This document shows positions 55,389 through 63,610 of a DNA stretch of 63,610 bases, piece after piece. A program made the translations under genes and the position numbers. Position 1 is the stretch's first letter. Every line of letters begins with the position of its first letter. Source of the DNA: Thiofilum flexile DSM 14609 (GTDB lineage: Bacteria; Pseudomonadota; Gammaproteobacteria; Thiotrichales; Thiotrichaceae); the NCBI RefSeq assembly GCF_000380185.1, contig NZ_KB904791.1, positions 127,254 to 190,863 of the forward strand. The letters are read 5' to 3'. Under the pieces are notes generated by a model. That model did not search any database. It was not told the DNA's origin and saw nothing but the letters and a program-made list of their open reading frames with translations.

Positions 55389-57641
55389 ATGAGTGATCGC
55401 CCCATTGCTCATGTGCGTTTTGATGCACAAGGAAAGCCCATTGAACATTGGTTAGATGAACATTTGCAGAAAGTGGCACAACTCGCTTCTGGTTATGCAA
55501 CTGATTTTAAGAGTCATGAGTGGGCTTATGTAGCAGGGCTTTGGCATGATCTGGGTAAGTATAATCCGGCCTTTCAAGACTATATCTGTGATAAAACAGG
55601 TTATGAACGTGAAAATGCTCATATTGAGCTGGCAAACAACAGTAAAGGTAAAGTCAACCACTCCGCAGCCGGTGCGCTCTATGCGGTTAAACAGCATAAG
55701 CAATTAGGCTTGCCACTGGCTTATTTAATTGCGGGGCATCATGCGGGTTTACCTGATTGGACTAAAACGGCTGAGTCTGAGGGGCGTTCGTTAGCTGAAA
55801 TACTTGAGGAAACTGAGCATCTAGACAAAGCCTTACAGGTAGATGTACCTAGCTCCATTCTTAAGCAACCGTTACCTAAAACAGCGCCTAGAGGTGAGTC
55901 TCATGAATATGCGCTGTGGATAAGAATGCTATTTTCTAGCCTTGTGGATGCCGATTTTCTGGATACAGAAGCGTTTATGCAGCCGCAGCAGTTTGCACAG
56001 CGGGGCAAATATCCTGATTTAGCCACCTTACTGCAGCGCTTTAATGAGCATATGCAGTCCTTTGCTGTACAAGCTCGACCTAGCAAGGTGAATGAACTGC
56101 GTACCCAAGTGCTACAACAGTGTCGAGCAGCAGCACAACAACCGAGTGGTATTTTCTCGCTCACTGTGCCGACGGGTGGGGGTAAAACGCTATCAGGTAT
56201 GGCCTTTGCTTTAGAGCAGGCGGTGAAATATCAGAAAAAACGCATTATTTATGCCATTCCCTTTACCAGCATTATTGAACAAACCGCCACCATCTATCGT
56301 TCAATTTTGGGGGACTGTGTCATTGAGCATCATAGCAATTTAGATGTGAGTGACCCCGAACGTGAAACGGCTCAAAGTCGGCTAGCATCTGAAAATTGGG
56401 ACGCCCCCATTATTGTCACCACGAATGTGCAGCTTTTTGAATCCCTATTTGCCAGTCGGACGAGCCGTTGTCGCAAATTGCATAATCTTGCCAATAGCGT
56501 AATTGTGCTAGATGAGGCACAACTGTTACCGCCGGAGTTTCTGAATCCCATTTTGAGCATAATGAAAAGCTTAGTAGCACATTATGGGGTGACATTTGTC
56601 TTGTCTACGGCTACACAACCTGCTTTGCAAAGCCTATATGATCCTTTTAATAAGCCTATTTTAAAGGGGTTTGACGCAAAGCAGGTTACTGAAATTATTC
56701 CTAATTGTGAGCAACTCTTTAATGATTTAGAGCGGGTTACGGTCGTCATACCAGATGATTTAAGTCTTGAGCGCAATTGGGAGGATATTGCAGCAGAGAT
56801 GATGGAGCATGAAGCGGTATTGGTCATTGTGAATACGAAAAGCCAAGCCGCTGAGCTGTGCCGTTTACTACCACCGGACACCTATTATTTGAGTACTAAT
56901 CTTTGTGGAGCGCATCGCTCGGAAAAACTACAAGAGATTCGAGATAAACTTAAAACGAAACAACCCTTACGAGTAGTCAGTACCCAATTAATCGAGGCGG
57001 GGGTTGATGTGGATTTTCCGGTCGTGTATCGAGCATTAACGGGACTCGATTCGATTGCTCAAGCGGCTGGGCGCTGTAATCGCGAGGGCTTATTAACAAA
57101 GGGTAAGGTTATCGTGTTTATTCCGCCCAATAATCATAAGCTCAAAGGGCATTTAGGATTATCGGCGAGTGTTAGCAAAAGTCTCTTGCCACTTTTCACT
57201 GAACCACCCTTATATTACCGCCATTTCAAAACCTATTTTGAGCACTATTACACTAAAACCAAATCACGGGATGCTCAGGGTATTGAAGAGCTACTCACTA
57301 AAGATGCTCGTAGTCTTAAGATTCAATTTCGTACCGCCGCCAATCGTTTTCGCTTGATTAAAGAAGAGGGTCATGCCGTGTTAGTCCCTTATGGTGAAGG
57401 TGAAAAACTAATTGAGCAACTCAAAATATTAGGCAGCTCACGCTGGCTGCTGCGTAAACTGCAACGCTATACCGTCACGATTCGTGAGCAAGATAAAAAC
57501 CGCTTACGAAATAACGGTGATATTCGTGAACTCAAGGAGTTAGCTGGGGTGTATGAGCTAGTGACGTCAGGGATTTATGACTCAAAGCTGGGTTTGATGA
57601 GTGACCCTTTTCAACTAGATCCTGAAGATTTACTTTGGTAA
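55389..57641 (+). CDS. cas3: Cas3 helicase-nuclease, type I-C
   Basis: The 750-aa protein has an N-terminal HD nuclease (HD pair at residues 53-54 in LWHDLGKYNP, later NHSAAGALYAV and IAGHHAGLPDW). The SF2 helicase has Walker A PTGGGKT near residue 263, DEAQ in VLDEAQLLPPEFL near residue 375, STATQPAL, and motif VI AQAAGRCNREG. It unwinds and degrades DNA marked by Cascade. It is the first gene of a type I-C operon; a 277-bp gap with regulatory structure separates it from cas5c. Confidence 0.96.
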   Translation: MSDRPIAHVRFDAQGKPIEHWLDEHLQKVAQLASGYATDFKSHEWAYVAGLWHDLGKYNPAFQDYICDKTGYERENAHIELANNSKGKVNHSAAGALYAVKQHKQLGLPLAYLIAGHHAGLPDWTKTAESEGRSLAEILEETEHLDKALQVDVPSSILKQPLPKTAPRGESHEYALWIRMLFSSLVDADFLDTEAFMQPQQFAQRGKYPDLATLLQRFNEHMQSFAVQARPSKVNELRTQVLQQCRAAAQQPSGIFSLTVPTGGGKTLSGMAFALEQAVKYQKKRIIYAIPFTSIIEQTATIYRSILGDCVIEHHSNLDVSDPERETAQSRLASENWDAPIIVTTNVQLFESLFASRTSRCRKLHNLANSVIVLDEAQLLPPEFLNPILSIMKSLVAHYGVTFVLSTATQPALQSLYDPFNKPILKGFDAKQVTEIIPNCEQLFNDLERVTVVIPDDLSLERNWEDIAAEMMEHEAVLVIVNTKSQAAELCRLLPPDTYYLSTNLCGAHRSEKLQEIRDKLKTKQPLRVVSTQLIEAGVDVDFPVVYRALTGLDSIAQAAGRCNREGLLTKGKVIVFIPPNNHKLKGHLGLSASVSKSLLPLFTEPPLYYRHFKTYFEHYYTKTKSRDAQGIEELLTKDARSLKIQFRTAANRFRLIKEEGHAVLVPYGEGEKLIEQLKILGSSRWLLRKLQRYTVTIREQDKNRLRNNGDIRELKELAGVYELVTSGIYDSKLGLMSDPFQLDPEDLLW

Positions 57642-57759
57642 TCAAGATGATGATTATGATAGCCACTAATATTCCCCAAAAGCGTGAAGCTGGCAGAGCT
57701 GTACAGAAAATACGTAGTTCTTTAATAATTTTTGAGTAATCAGTTTTTAGGCTATTCAT
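57532..57759 (-). CDS. candidate CreT-like small membrane protein, 75 aa
   Basis: The minus-strand ATG at 57759-57757 has AGGA (57769-57766) exactly 6 nt upstream. A promoter-like TTGCTT (57822-57817), 18-nt spacer and TATCAT (57798-57793) precede it. The N-terminal 40 residues lie in the cas3-cas5 gap: an amphipathic start (MNSLKTDYSKIIKELRIF) and a strong hydrophobic helix (FWGILVAIIIIILI). The remaining 35 residues are antisense to the cas3 end. The RBS and leader are covered by the site that matches the pseudo-spacer of the crRNA-like element. A toxin role is inferred from this arrangement; no homologue is recognised. Confidence 0.5.
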   Translation of the reverse strand: MNSLKTDYSKIIKELRIFCTALPASRFWGILVAIIIIILITKVNLQDLVEKGHSSNPALSHKSLTSLAHTPQLTP

Positions 57760-57764
57760 AACAT

Positions 57765-57783
57765 TTCCTAGTAATTGAAATTT
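57765..57783 (+). promoter_or_regulatory. TTC-PAM target site matching the pseudo-spacer
   Basis: TTC at 57765-57767 is followed by CTAGTAATTGAAATTT (57768-57783), identical to the first 16 nt after the pseudo-repeat (57837-57852). TTC is the canonical type I-C PAM and is placed on the correct side. The site covers the RBS of the minus-strand small ORF and lies just upstream of both predicted promoters. Confidence 0.8.
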
Positions 57784-57788
57784 AAGGC

Positions 57789-57797
57789 TGATATGAT
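57789..57797 (+). promoter_or_regulatory. extended -10 promoter reading into pseudo-repeat and cas5c
   Basis: TGATATGAT is a full TGnTATnAT extended -10. Transcription would start near 57804, inside the first bases of the pseudo-repeat stem, and can run on into cas5c. There is no good -35, as is usual for extended -10 promoters. The PAM-flanked target lies at about -36 to -21. Confidence 0.55.
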
Positions 57798-57799
57798 AG

Positions 57800-57903
57800 A
57801 ACCTCACTTGATAAAAAAGCAAGTGTGGGTTGAAACCTAGTAATTGAAATTTTCTCTCAATCGCTATGCGGGCATAGTAAATCTATGCCCACTTTTGAGC
57901 TGT
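57800..57903 (+). ncRNA. crRNA-like (CreA/Cas-autorepressor-type) RNA
   Basis: Pseudo-repeat 1 (57800-57836) keeps the I-C repeat layout: a 6-bp stem (CACTTG/CAAGTG) whose 3' strand sits in the same register as the array stem, and the 11-nt handle TGGGTTGAAAC, 10 of 11 identical to the array handle. The pseudo-spacer starts at 57837 and is about 30 nt. A second hairpin GGGCATAG/CTATGCCC (57870-57890) stands where repeat 2 would be, with a decayed handle. Cas5c cleaving at the stem base would release a guide whose first 16 nt match the TTC-flanked site at 57768. Confidence 0.72.
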
Positions 57904-57918
57904 TCTTAGGAGGTATTG

Positions 57919-58590
57919 ATGAGCTATAGCTTTTGTTTAGAGGTATCCGGTGACTTTGCTTGTTTCACTCGTCCTGAAATGAAGGTAGAGCGCGTGTCTT
58001 ATGATGTCATTACCCCATCCGCTGCTCGTGCGATCTTTGAAGCTATTCTGTGGAGGCCTGCTATTCGTTGGCATATACGCAAGATTGAAGTGCTTGAGCC
58101 GATTCGTTGGATGAATTTGCGCCGTAATGAAGTGGCTAGCGTTATCCCAACCGGAGCGGTCAAATCAGCCATGAAACAAGGCCAAGGACAACTCGGTTTA
58201 TATATCGAAGAAGACCGCCAACAACGCGCTGGATTGTTTTTGCGGGATGTGCGCTATCGATTACATGCTGATTTTGAATTGCTCAACCCCGATGCGGATA
58301 ACACCGCCATCAAATTTGCTGAAATGTTTAAGCGCCGTGCTGCCAAAGGGCAATGCTTTAATCAACCCTATTTAGGTACACGCGAGTTTTCCTGCGCTTT
58401 TCGTTTGATTGAAACAAAAGAGCCTAATAAGACACCGGGCGAGTTATTGGGAAAACGGGATTTAGGTTGGATGTTATATGACATGGATTTTACTGATACA
58501 GAAAATCCTATGCCGCGTTTTTTTCATGCGACTTTGCAAGATGGTGTATTAAATGTGCCTGCTTGGAATAGTGAGGAGATACGTGGATGA
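57919..58590 (+). CDS. cas5c: Cas5c (Cas5d), crRNA-processing subunit
   Basis: The start is the ATG at 57919 with AGGAGG at 57908-57913. The 223-aa protein opens MSYSFCLEVSGDFACFTRPE and has YDVITPSAARAIFEAILWRP, typical of Cas5d. In type I-C this protein replaces Cas6, cleaving pre-crRNA at the 3' base of the repeat hairpin and holding the 11-nt 5' handle. It overlaps cas8c by 4 bp. Confidence 0.95.
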   Translation: MSYSFCLEVSGDFACFTRPEMKVERVSYDVITPSAARAIFEAILWRPAIRWHIRKIEVLEPIRWMNLRRNEVASVIPTGAVKSAMKQGQGQLGLYIEEDRQQRAGLFLRDVRYRLHADFELLNPDADNTAIKFAEMFKRRAAKGQCFNQPYLGTREFSCAFRLIETKEPNKTPGELLGKRDLGWMLYDMDFTDTENPMPRFFHATLQDGVLNVPAWNSEEIRG

Positions 58591-60359
58591 TTTTGCAAGC
58601 CTTATACGACTATTACCAACGCAAAGCCCAAGACCCTGAATCAGCACTCGCTCCGTCTGGTTTTGAGTATAAAGAAATTCCTTTTATTTTAGAGCTGCGT
58701 GAGGATGGTAGTTTAAATCAAATTGAAGATACTCGTTTCATTGAAAATAAAAAGAAACGGGCAAAATCCGAGCGAGTTCCTCAGGGGGTAAAGAAAACCT
58801 CCGGTGTTGCTGCTAATTTACTATGGGATAACGCTGAATATGTATTAGGTATTGATACCAAAGGTAAACCAGAGCGAATCAAAGAGCAGCAAGCCGCTTT
58901 TTTAGAAAAAATCAAAGCATTAAATTTAGCAGATAAAGATAAAGGCATTGCAGCGGTTATTCATTTTCTAGAGCAGCTAGACCACACTGTTTTAGCGCAA
59001 AACCCACTCTGGGAAGAAATTGTTAAAACCAATCCTAATTTAACCTTTCGCTTACAAGGTCAAACCTATTTAGTTTGTCAAAGTCGTGTCGTGCAATCGG
59101 CTATAGCTGCTAATGAAAGTGATGAGACTAACAAAAGTATTTGTTTAATTACAGGTGAAGAGGCTGAAATTGAGCGTTTACACCCTGCTATTAGAGGAGT
59201 GTGGGGAGCACAAGTTGCTGGGGCTAATATTATTTCTTTTAATCTGAGCGCCTTTACTTCTTATGGTAAAAGCCAAAGCTTTAATGCACCTGTGAGTAAA
59301 GAAGCCGCCTTTGCCTATACCACAGCACTCAATCATTTATTAAGTAAAGATTCTAAACAGCGCATGCAGGTAGGAGATGCTTCAACAGTATTTTGGGCGA
59401 GCAAAGAGAATGCCTTAGAGGATAGTTTTGCTGCTTTATTTGGTGCAGGAGATAGTAATAAGGATGATCCTGATCGAAGTACGGCTGTAGTGAAATCCTT
59501 ATATGAAGCGGTTGAAAAGCATGGGCGTACACCCGTACTCAGTGAAGAAACCTTATTTTATATTTTAGGCTTAGCACCGAATGCGGCACGAATCAGTATT
59601 CGTTTTTGGCATGCGGCGACGGTACGAGAGGTCAGTCAGCGCATTGTTGAGCATTTTAAAAATTTAGAAATAATTCGTGGTGCTAATGATAAGGAGTATT
59701 TACCTCTATGGTTGCTTTTAAGATCTATTGCTCACTTGAATAAAGCAGAAAATGTACCGGCAGAGCTTGCTGGTGAGATTTTCCGACGTATTCTTTTGGG
59801 ACTACCTTATCCTGAAACTTTACTAACCTCAGCTCTTAGACGTAATTATGCTGAGCAAACTGTTACTTATGAGCGTGCTGCCATCATCAAAGCCTATTTA
59901 ATACGGAATTTAAAGGAGAAAGTAACTGTGTCATTAGATCGTAATAATACCCATATTGGGTATAATCTAGGTCGATTATTTGCCATATTGGAGCGGCTTC
60001 AAGCTGAAGCACATGAGCGTGATCTGAACTCTGATATTTCAGATGACTTTTATAGTTCTGCCGCAACTACACCCATTACAGTTTTCCCTACTTTAGTTAA
60101 ATTACATACACACCACCTAAGCAAATTAGCTAAAAAGAAGTATAAGCGTGCACAAGACTTTGAAAGTTGGTTTAGTGAAATTTATTCTTGTATATCTGCA
60201 CCAGCACCCAGTGTAGAGTGCGTTTACCCTAAAACCTTAAGTCTTGCTGAGCAGGGTAATTTTGCGGTGGGCTTTTATCATCAAAAAAAGGCTTTATCTC
60301 ATAGTTTTCAGAAAGCCATTGAACAAACCAATTCTATTATGCAAGGAGATATAGCATGA
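58587..60359 (+). CDS. cas8c: Cas8c (Csd1), Cascade large subunit
   Basis: The 590-aa protein opens [20 protein letters not shown] and contains [32 protein letters not shown] (the Csd1 signature) and [19 protein letters not shown]. It recognises the TTC PAM and may supply Cas11c from an internal start, as in other I-C systems. It overlaps cas7c by 4 bp. Confidence 0.95.
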   Translation: MILQALYDYYQRKAQDPESALAPSGFEYKEIPFILELREDGSLNQIEDTRFIENKKKRAKSERVPQGVKKTSGVAANLLWDNAEYVLGIDTKGKPERIKEQQAAFLEKIKALNLADKDKGIAAVIHFLEQLDHTVLAQNPLWEEIVKTNPNLTFRLQGQTYLVCQSRVVQSAIAANESDETNKSICLITGEEAEIERLHPAIRGVWGAQVAGANIISFNLSAFTSYGKSQSFNAPVSKEAAFAYTTALNHLLSKDSKQRMQVGDASTVFWASKENALEDSFAALFGAGDSNKDDPDRSTAVVKSLYEAVEKHGRTPVLSEETLFYILGLAPNAARISIRFWHAATVREVSQRIVEHFKNLEIIRGANDKEYLPLWLLLRSIAHLNKAENVPAELAGEIFRRILLGLPYPETLLTSALRRNYAEQTVTYERAAIIKAYLIRNLKEKVTVSLDRNNTHIGYNLGRLFAILERLQAEAHERDLNSDISDDFYSSAATTPITVFPTLVKLHTHHLSKLAKKKYKRAQDFESWFSEIYSCISAPAPSVECVYPKTLSLAEQGNFAVGFYHQKKALSHSFQKAIEQTNSIMQGDIA

Positions 60360-61246
60360 GTTTGAATCATCGATATGACTTTGTTTTATTGTTTGATGTA
60401 AAAGATGGTAATCCTAATGGTGATCCTGATGCGGGCAACTTACCAAGGGTCGATGCAGAATCAGGACATGGCTTAGTCACTGATGTCAGTTTGAAACGTA
60501 AGATTCGTAATTTTGTAGGGATGATGTATGCAGAGCAACCACCTTATGAAATTTATGTAAAAGAAAAATCAGTTTTAAATCTTCAACATGTTCGTGCCTA
60601 TAAATCTTTGGATATGGAAGACTTATTGGAACCAGATAAAAATGGGCATTTAAAATCCAAAGGAAAAGCAGAAGATGCTGATAAGGCTCGCCGTTGGATG
60701 TGCCAAAACTTTTACGATGTGCGGACTTTTGGGGCTGTGATGTCCACAGGGGTAAATTGTGGTCAGGTACGTGGACCTGTACAAATGACTTTTGGACGCT
60801 CTATTGATCAAATTATTGTAAGTGAATTTGCAATTACACGTATGGCTGTTGCGACAGAAAAAGAAGCAGAAGACCAAAGTGGAGGGAATCGTACTATAGG
60901 ACGCAAATTCACCGTACCTTATGGTTTATATGTGGCACATGGTTTTGTCTCAGCGCATTTAGCCGATCAAACGGGGTTTTCTGAGGAAGACTTAGCGTTG
61001 TTATGGCAATCATTAGCTCAAATGTTTGAGCATGATCGTTCAGCCGCACGCGGCGAAATGGCAACTCGTGGGCTTTATGTATTTAAGCACGAAAGCAAGT
61101 TAGGCAATGCCCCCGCTTATGATTTATTTAAATGTATTAAGGCCGAAAAACAGGTCGATGTACCCCGTCATTTTGAGGATTATGTGGTGACGGTTGACAC
61201 CAGCCACTTACCGAGTGGTGTAGAGCTAAATCGACTAGTGGGCTAA
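60356..61246 (+). CDS. cas7c: Cas7c (Csd2), Cascade backbone
   Basis: The 296-aa protein has [31 protein letters not shown] and [13 protein letters not shown]-like segments ([20 protein letters not shown]), which define Csd2. It polymerises along the crRNA. Confidence 0.96.
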   Translation: MSLNHRYDFVLLFDVKDGNPNGDPDAGNLPRVDAESGHGLVTDVSLKRKIRNFVGMMYAEQPPYEIYVKEKSVLNLQHVRAYKSLDMEDLLEPDKNGHLKSKGKAEDADKARRWMCQNFYDVRTFGAVMSTGVNCGQVRGPVQMTFGRSIDQIIVSEFAITRMAVATEKEAEDQSGGNRTIGRKFTVPYGLYVAHGFVSAHLADQTGFSEEDLALLWQSLAQMFEHDRSAARGEMATRGLYVFKHESKLGNAPAYDLFKCIKAEKQVDVPRHFEDYVVTVDTSHLPSGVELNRLVG

Positions 61247-61250
61247 TGCG

Positions 61251-61880
61251 ATGACCGAACTCTACCCCATTATGCTCTCTGCACTACAACACTATAGTTA
61301 TTGCCCGCGTCAGTGCGCCTTAATCCATCAGGAACAAGTGTTTGAGGATAATGTATTTACCATTCGTGGACACTTAGCGCATGAGCGGGTCGATAGTGGT
61401 GAAAGTGGTGTCGAGTATGGTGTCAGGGTAGAACGGGCATTGCCTTTGTTTAGTGAGCGCTATGGCTTAGTGGGTAAGGCGGATGTGGTGGAATTTCTCG
61501 CCGATGGTACGCCTTATCCCATTGAGTATAAACAAGGCAAGCGCCAACAAAAGCTCCATGATGAGGTGCAATTAATGGCGCAAGCACTGTGTTTGGAGGA
61601 AATGCTAGATAAGCCGATTTCAGAAGGCGCTATTTTTCACCATAAAAGTCGGCGGCGACGGGTGGTAGCCCTCACTCCAGCCCTACGCGCCCACACCGAG
61701 CAGTTGATTAGTGAAGTACGTGAGCTATTACTCTCCGCTCACACGCCCCCACCCACCGAAGAGCGAACTTTATGCCCCAATTGTTCTCTGCTAGACGTTT
61801 GCCAACCCGATTTAGTGGCCTCAACGAAGGTGATTAAACGCTTGAGTCGTCAATTATTTAGCGTGGAGGATGAAGCGTGA
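61251..61880 (+). CDS. cas4: Cas4 exonuclease/adaptation factor
   Basis: The 209-aa protein has the N-terminal Cys pair YCPRQC (residues 18 and 22), the RecB-type nuclease motifs VGKADVVEF and PIEYKQGKRQ, and the C-terminal CPNCSLLDVC for the 4Fe-4S cluster. It trims prespacers and helps select the PAM. It overlaps cas1 by 4 bp (GTGA). Confidence 0.95.
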   Translation: MTELYPIMLSALQHYSYCPRQCALIHQEQVFEDNVFTIRGHLAHERVDSGESGVEYGVRVERALPLFSERYGLVGKADVVEFLADGTPYPIEYKQGKRQQKLHDEVQLMAQALCLEEMLDKPISEGAIFHHKSRRRRVVALTPALRAHTEQLISEVRELLLSAHTPPPTEERTLCPNCSLLDVCQPDLVASTKVIKRLSRQLFSVEDEA

Positions 61881-62911
61881 GACAGTTATTAAATACCTTA
61901 TACATTTCAACCGATGAGGCCTATTTACGCTTAGAGGGTGAAACTTTGGTTATGAACGTGGATAAGGTTAAACGCCATCAAGTGCCACTCCACCATTTAG
62001 GGGCGATTGTCTGCCTAGGGCGAGTGGGCATGAGTCCGCAGCTCATGGCACGGTGCATGAGTGATGGACGTAGCATTGTGTGGCTGGATGAAAACGGGCG
62101 GTTTCAGGTACGAGTAGAAGGACCTGTTAATGGCAATATCTTATTGCGTCAAGCACAGTTTCGGGCAGCGGATAATACGGCTAAAGCTTTAGACTTGAGC
62201 AAATGCTTTATTGTGGGAAAGTTGCGTAATAGTCGCAGTGTATTAATGCGTAGTGCGCGGGATAATCCTGATGCAGCCGAGCGTGAGCAATTGGCTAGGG
62301 CGGCAAAAGCGCTAGCGATCAATCTACGCAATTTAGAGCAAGCCCCCACACCTGATTCAGTATTAGGGTTAGAGGGCGATGCCGGGCGGGTTTATTTTGA
62401 ACAAATGAACACCATGATCAAGCCCGCAATGCGTAGCAGCTTTGAATATAAAGGCCGTAGTCGCCGCCCTCCCCGCGATAATGTGAATGCCTTGATTTCA
62501 TTTTTATACGCACTGATTCTCAATGATTGCCGTAGTGCATTAGAGGCGGTGGGGCTTGATCCGCAATTAGGCTTTTTTCATCAAGTGCGCCCCGGACGCC
62601 CTTCCCTAGCCTTGGATTTAATGGAAGAATTTCGTGCTGTTGCTGGGGATCGTTTGGCCTTGACGCTGATTAATCGCGGACAATTACAAAAAGAAGATTT
62701 TGATTATCGTGAGGGGGGCGCGGTTTATTTGAATGATAAAGGGCGTCAGACCGTCGTGCGTGCCTATCAAGAGCGCAAAAAAGAAACTGTGCAGCATCCC
62801 GTCTTAGAAACCGCCGTGGAAATAGGGTTGTTGCCCTTATTACAAGCCCGGATGCTAGCTCGCTATTTACGTGGGGATGTCGAGGCGTATATCCCGTTCT
62901 TTAACAAATGA
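61877..62911 (+). CDS. cas1: Cas1 integrase, type I-C
   Basis: It has a GTG start and 344 aa. The catalytic residues are the Glu in LGLEGDAGRVYFEQM, the His in LGFFHQVRPGRPSLA, and the acidic LDLMEEFRAV. It inserts spacers with Cas2. Confidence 0.96.
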   Translation: MRQLLNTLYISTDEAYLRLEGETLVMNVDKVKRHQVPLHHLGAIVCLGRVGMSPQLMARCMSDGRSIVWLDENGRFQVRVEGPVNGNILLRQAQFRAADNTAKALDLSKCFIVGKLRNSRSVLMRSARDNPDAAEREQLARAAKALAINLRNLEQAPTPDSVLGLEGDAGRVYFEQMNTMIKPAMRSSFEYKGRSRRPPRDNVNALISFLYALILNDCRSALEAVGLDPQLGFFHQVRPGRPSLALDLMEEFRAVAGDRLALTLINRGQLQKEDFDYREGGAVYLNDKGRQTVVRAYQERKKETVQHPVLETAVEIGLLPLLQARMLARYLRGDVEAYIPFFNK

Positions 62912-62990
62912 GTTTTAGCTTTTCCTCACTCCTACCCTACTCTCCAATACCCTGAGGATTTTGGTAGGCGTGTGGTGTTATGGGGTAAGT

Positions 62991-63281
62991 ATGTTGATTT
63001 TAGTGAGTTATGATGTATCGACTGAGACTGCCGCCGGGCGTAAACGGCTGCGGCGAGTGGCGAAAGCCTGTCAAAACTATGGGCAACGGGTACAAAAATC
63101 GGTGTTTGAGTGCAAAGTCGATGCAGCAACCTATGAGCTATTAAAGGATGCCGTACTCAAGGAAATTAGTTTAACGGAGGATAATTTACGGATTTACCGT
63201 TTAACAGAGCCTTTGACTAAAAACGTGCAAGAGTTTGGTAAATTTCGAGCCACTGATTTTGATGCACCTTTGATTTTATAG
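62991..63281 (+). CDS. cas2: Cas2, type I-C
   Basis: The ATG at 62991 is preferred over an upstream frame start at 62961 because the conserved N-terminus [11 protein letters not shown] begins here and GGGGTAAGT precedes it. 96 aa; the conserved Asp is in SYDVST, followed by [20 protein letters not shown] and KSVFEC. It forms the integrase complex with Cas1. Confidence 0.96.
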   Translation: MLILVSYDVSTETAAGRKRLRRVAKACQNYGQRVQKSVFECKVDAATYELLKDAVLKEISLTEDNLRIYRLTEPLTKNVQEFGKFRATDFDAPLIL

Positions 63282-63298
63282 GGAATTTTAAGGTTTTA

Positions 63299-63307
63299 TG
63301 GTATAAT
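63299..63307 (+). promoter_or_regulatory. extended -10 promoter in the array leader
   Basis: TGGTATAAT is a perfect TGnTATAAT 18 bp after cas2. It is a plausible promoter for the pre-crRNA, about 190 bp before the first repeat. Confidence 0.5.
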
Positions 63308-63323
63308 TACCAAGTTTTCTGGA

Positions 63324-63454
63324 GCGCGAACCTAGAGCGATGGCTAAAATCCTTGAGGGTTCGCGCATGGTTTAACTATTTGATTATGATTGGATAATAG
63401 AATGTTCACCCTCCGCGAACCTCCATTTCTATCCCCCGCCACTAGGGTTCGCGC
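63324..63454 (+). promoter_or_regulatory. I-C leader with nested inverted repeats
   Basis: GCGCGAACC at 63324-63332 is inverted as GGTTCGCGC at 63358-63366. A second pair is CGCGAACC (63414-63421) and GGTTCGCGC (63446-63454). The leader lies between cas2 and the first repeat; the motifs may be sites for adaptation factors. Confidence 0.6.
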
Positions 63455-63500
63455 AACCTCGCATAATTTTTCTGATATTTTAAGCCCTTACACACGGGCC

Positions 63501-63610
63501 ATTCTCCCAGCTAATTAAGTTGGGAGTGGATTGAAACTATCATCCTTAGTTAAATACATCTCTAGTTGATATTCTCCCAGCTAATTAAGTTGGGAGTGGA
63601 TTGAAACCGT
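63501..63610 (+). CRISPR. type I-C CRISPR array, leader end
   Basis: Two 37-nt repeats at 63501-63537 and 63571-63607 are separated by a 33-nt spacer. The stem CTCCCA/TGGGAG is followed by TGGATTGAAAC, the usual I-C-type 3' tail. The array runs on beyond the window. It lies directly downstream of cas2 in the same orientation, so this is the leader-proximal end. Confidence 0.96.

Noticed and set aside
57883-57900. Hairpin 57870-57890 as an intrinsic terminator
   Set aside because: It is followed by ACTTTTGAGC, not a T run, and lies just before the cas5c RBS. A decayed second repeat fits better.

Overview
The window looks like chromosomal DNA of a gammaproteobacterium, most likely a Thiothrix-type sulfur oxidiser (Thiotrichales). 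The evidence is a DsrC-family protein, RoxA-, PutA- and ArgP/ArgO-type genes, compact operons and AT-leaning codon use. The genus is an inference from overall gene style. Genes are dense and mostly housekeeping, interrupted by accessory blocks and by a family of intergenic palindromic repeats.

Layout: 1-370 is the end of a CRISPR array (28-nt repeat) with no cas genes of its own in view. 953-17779 holds metabolic and housekeeping genes: a fused indolepyruvate oxidoreductase, a tannase-like hydrolase, Tat-exported Fe-SOD, dapA behind a probable attenuator, glycerate kinase, a tyrosine recombinase, roxA, panD and an EamA transporter. 17920-25470 is an accessory island: an operon of trypco2-like protein, trypsin-VMAP-like protein, MoxR ATPase, vWA-like/FGE protein, a small ORF and a second FGE protein. 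It is bracketed by two partial copies of a carboxymuconolactone decarboxylase gene. 25457-32951 on the opposite strand is a second MoxR/vWA operon (SWIM, DUF5691, MoxR, DUF5682, VWA). 33244-55204 is again housekeeping: a kinase-like protein, putA, a two-domain 2OG oxygenase, argP/argO, a DsrC-like protein, dusB, kptA, a complete livGFHMJ importer, tag and others. 55389-63610 is a complete type I-C CRISPR-Cas locus (cas3-cas5c-cas8c-cas7c-cas4-cas1-cas2) followed by its array.

The most interesting signal is the 277-bp gap between cas3 and cas5c. It contains a degenerate CRISPR unit: a pseudo-repeat with a rebuilt stem in the same register and a near-perfect 11-nt handle, a pseudo-spacer, and a second hairpin. 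The first 16 nt of the pseudo-spacer match exactly a site 69 bp upstream that is preceded by TTC, the canonical type I-C PAM. That site lies on the ribosome binding site and leader of a minus-strand ORF for a 75-aa protein with one hydrophobic helix, and beside the extended -10 promoter that reads into the pseudo-repeat and the cas5-cas2 genes. This is the architecture of a CreTA-like (Cascade-repressed toxin) and/or Cas-autorepressor RNA module, here in a type I-C locus.

Other notable structure: a family of about 104-154 bp palindromes whose outer arms differ between copies yet stay complementary within each copy; a 154-bp ISL3-like MITE with a perfect 8-bp target duplication; three spacers of the left array sharing a heptamer at the same offset; and a leader-peptide/antiterminator/terminator arrangement before dapA.
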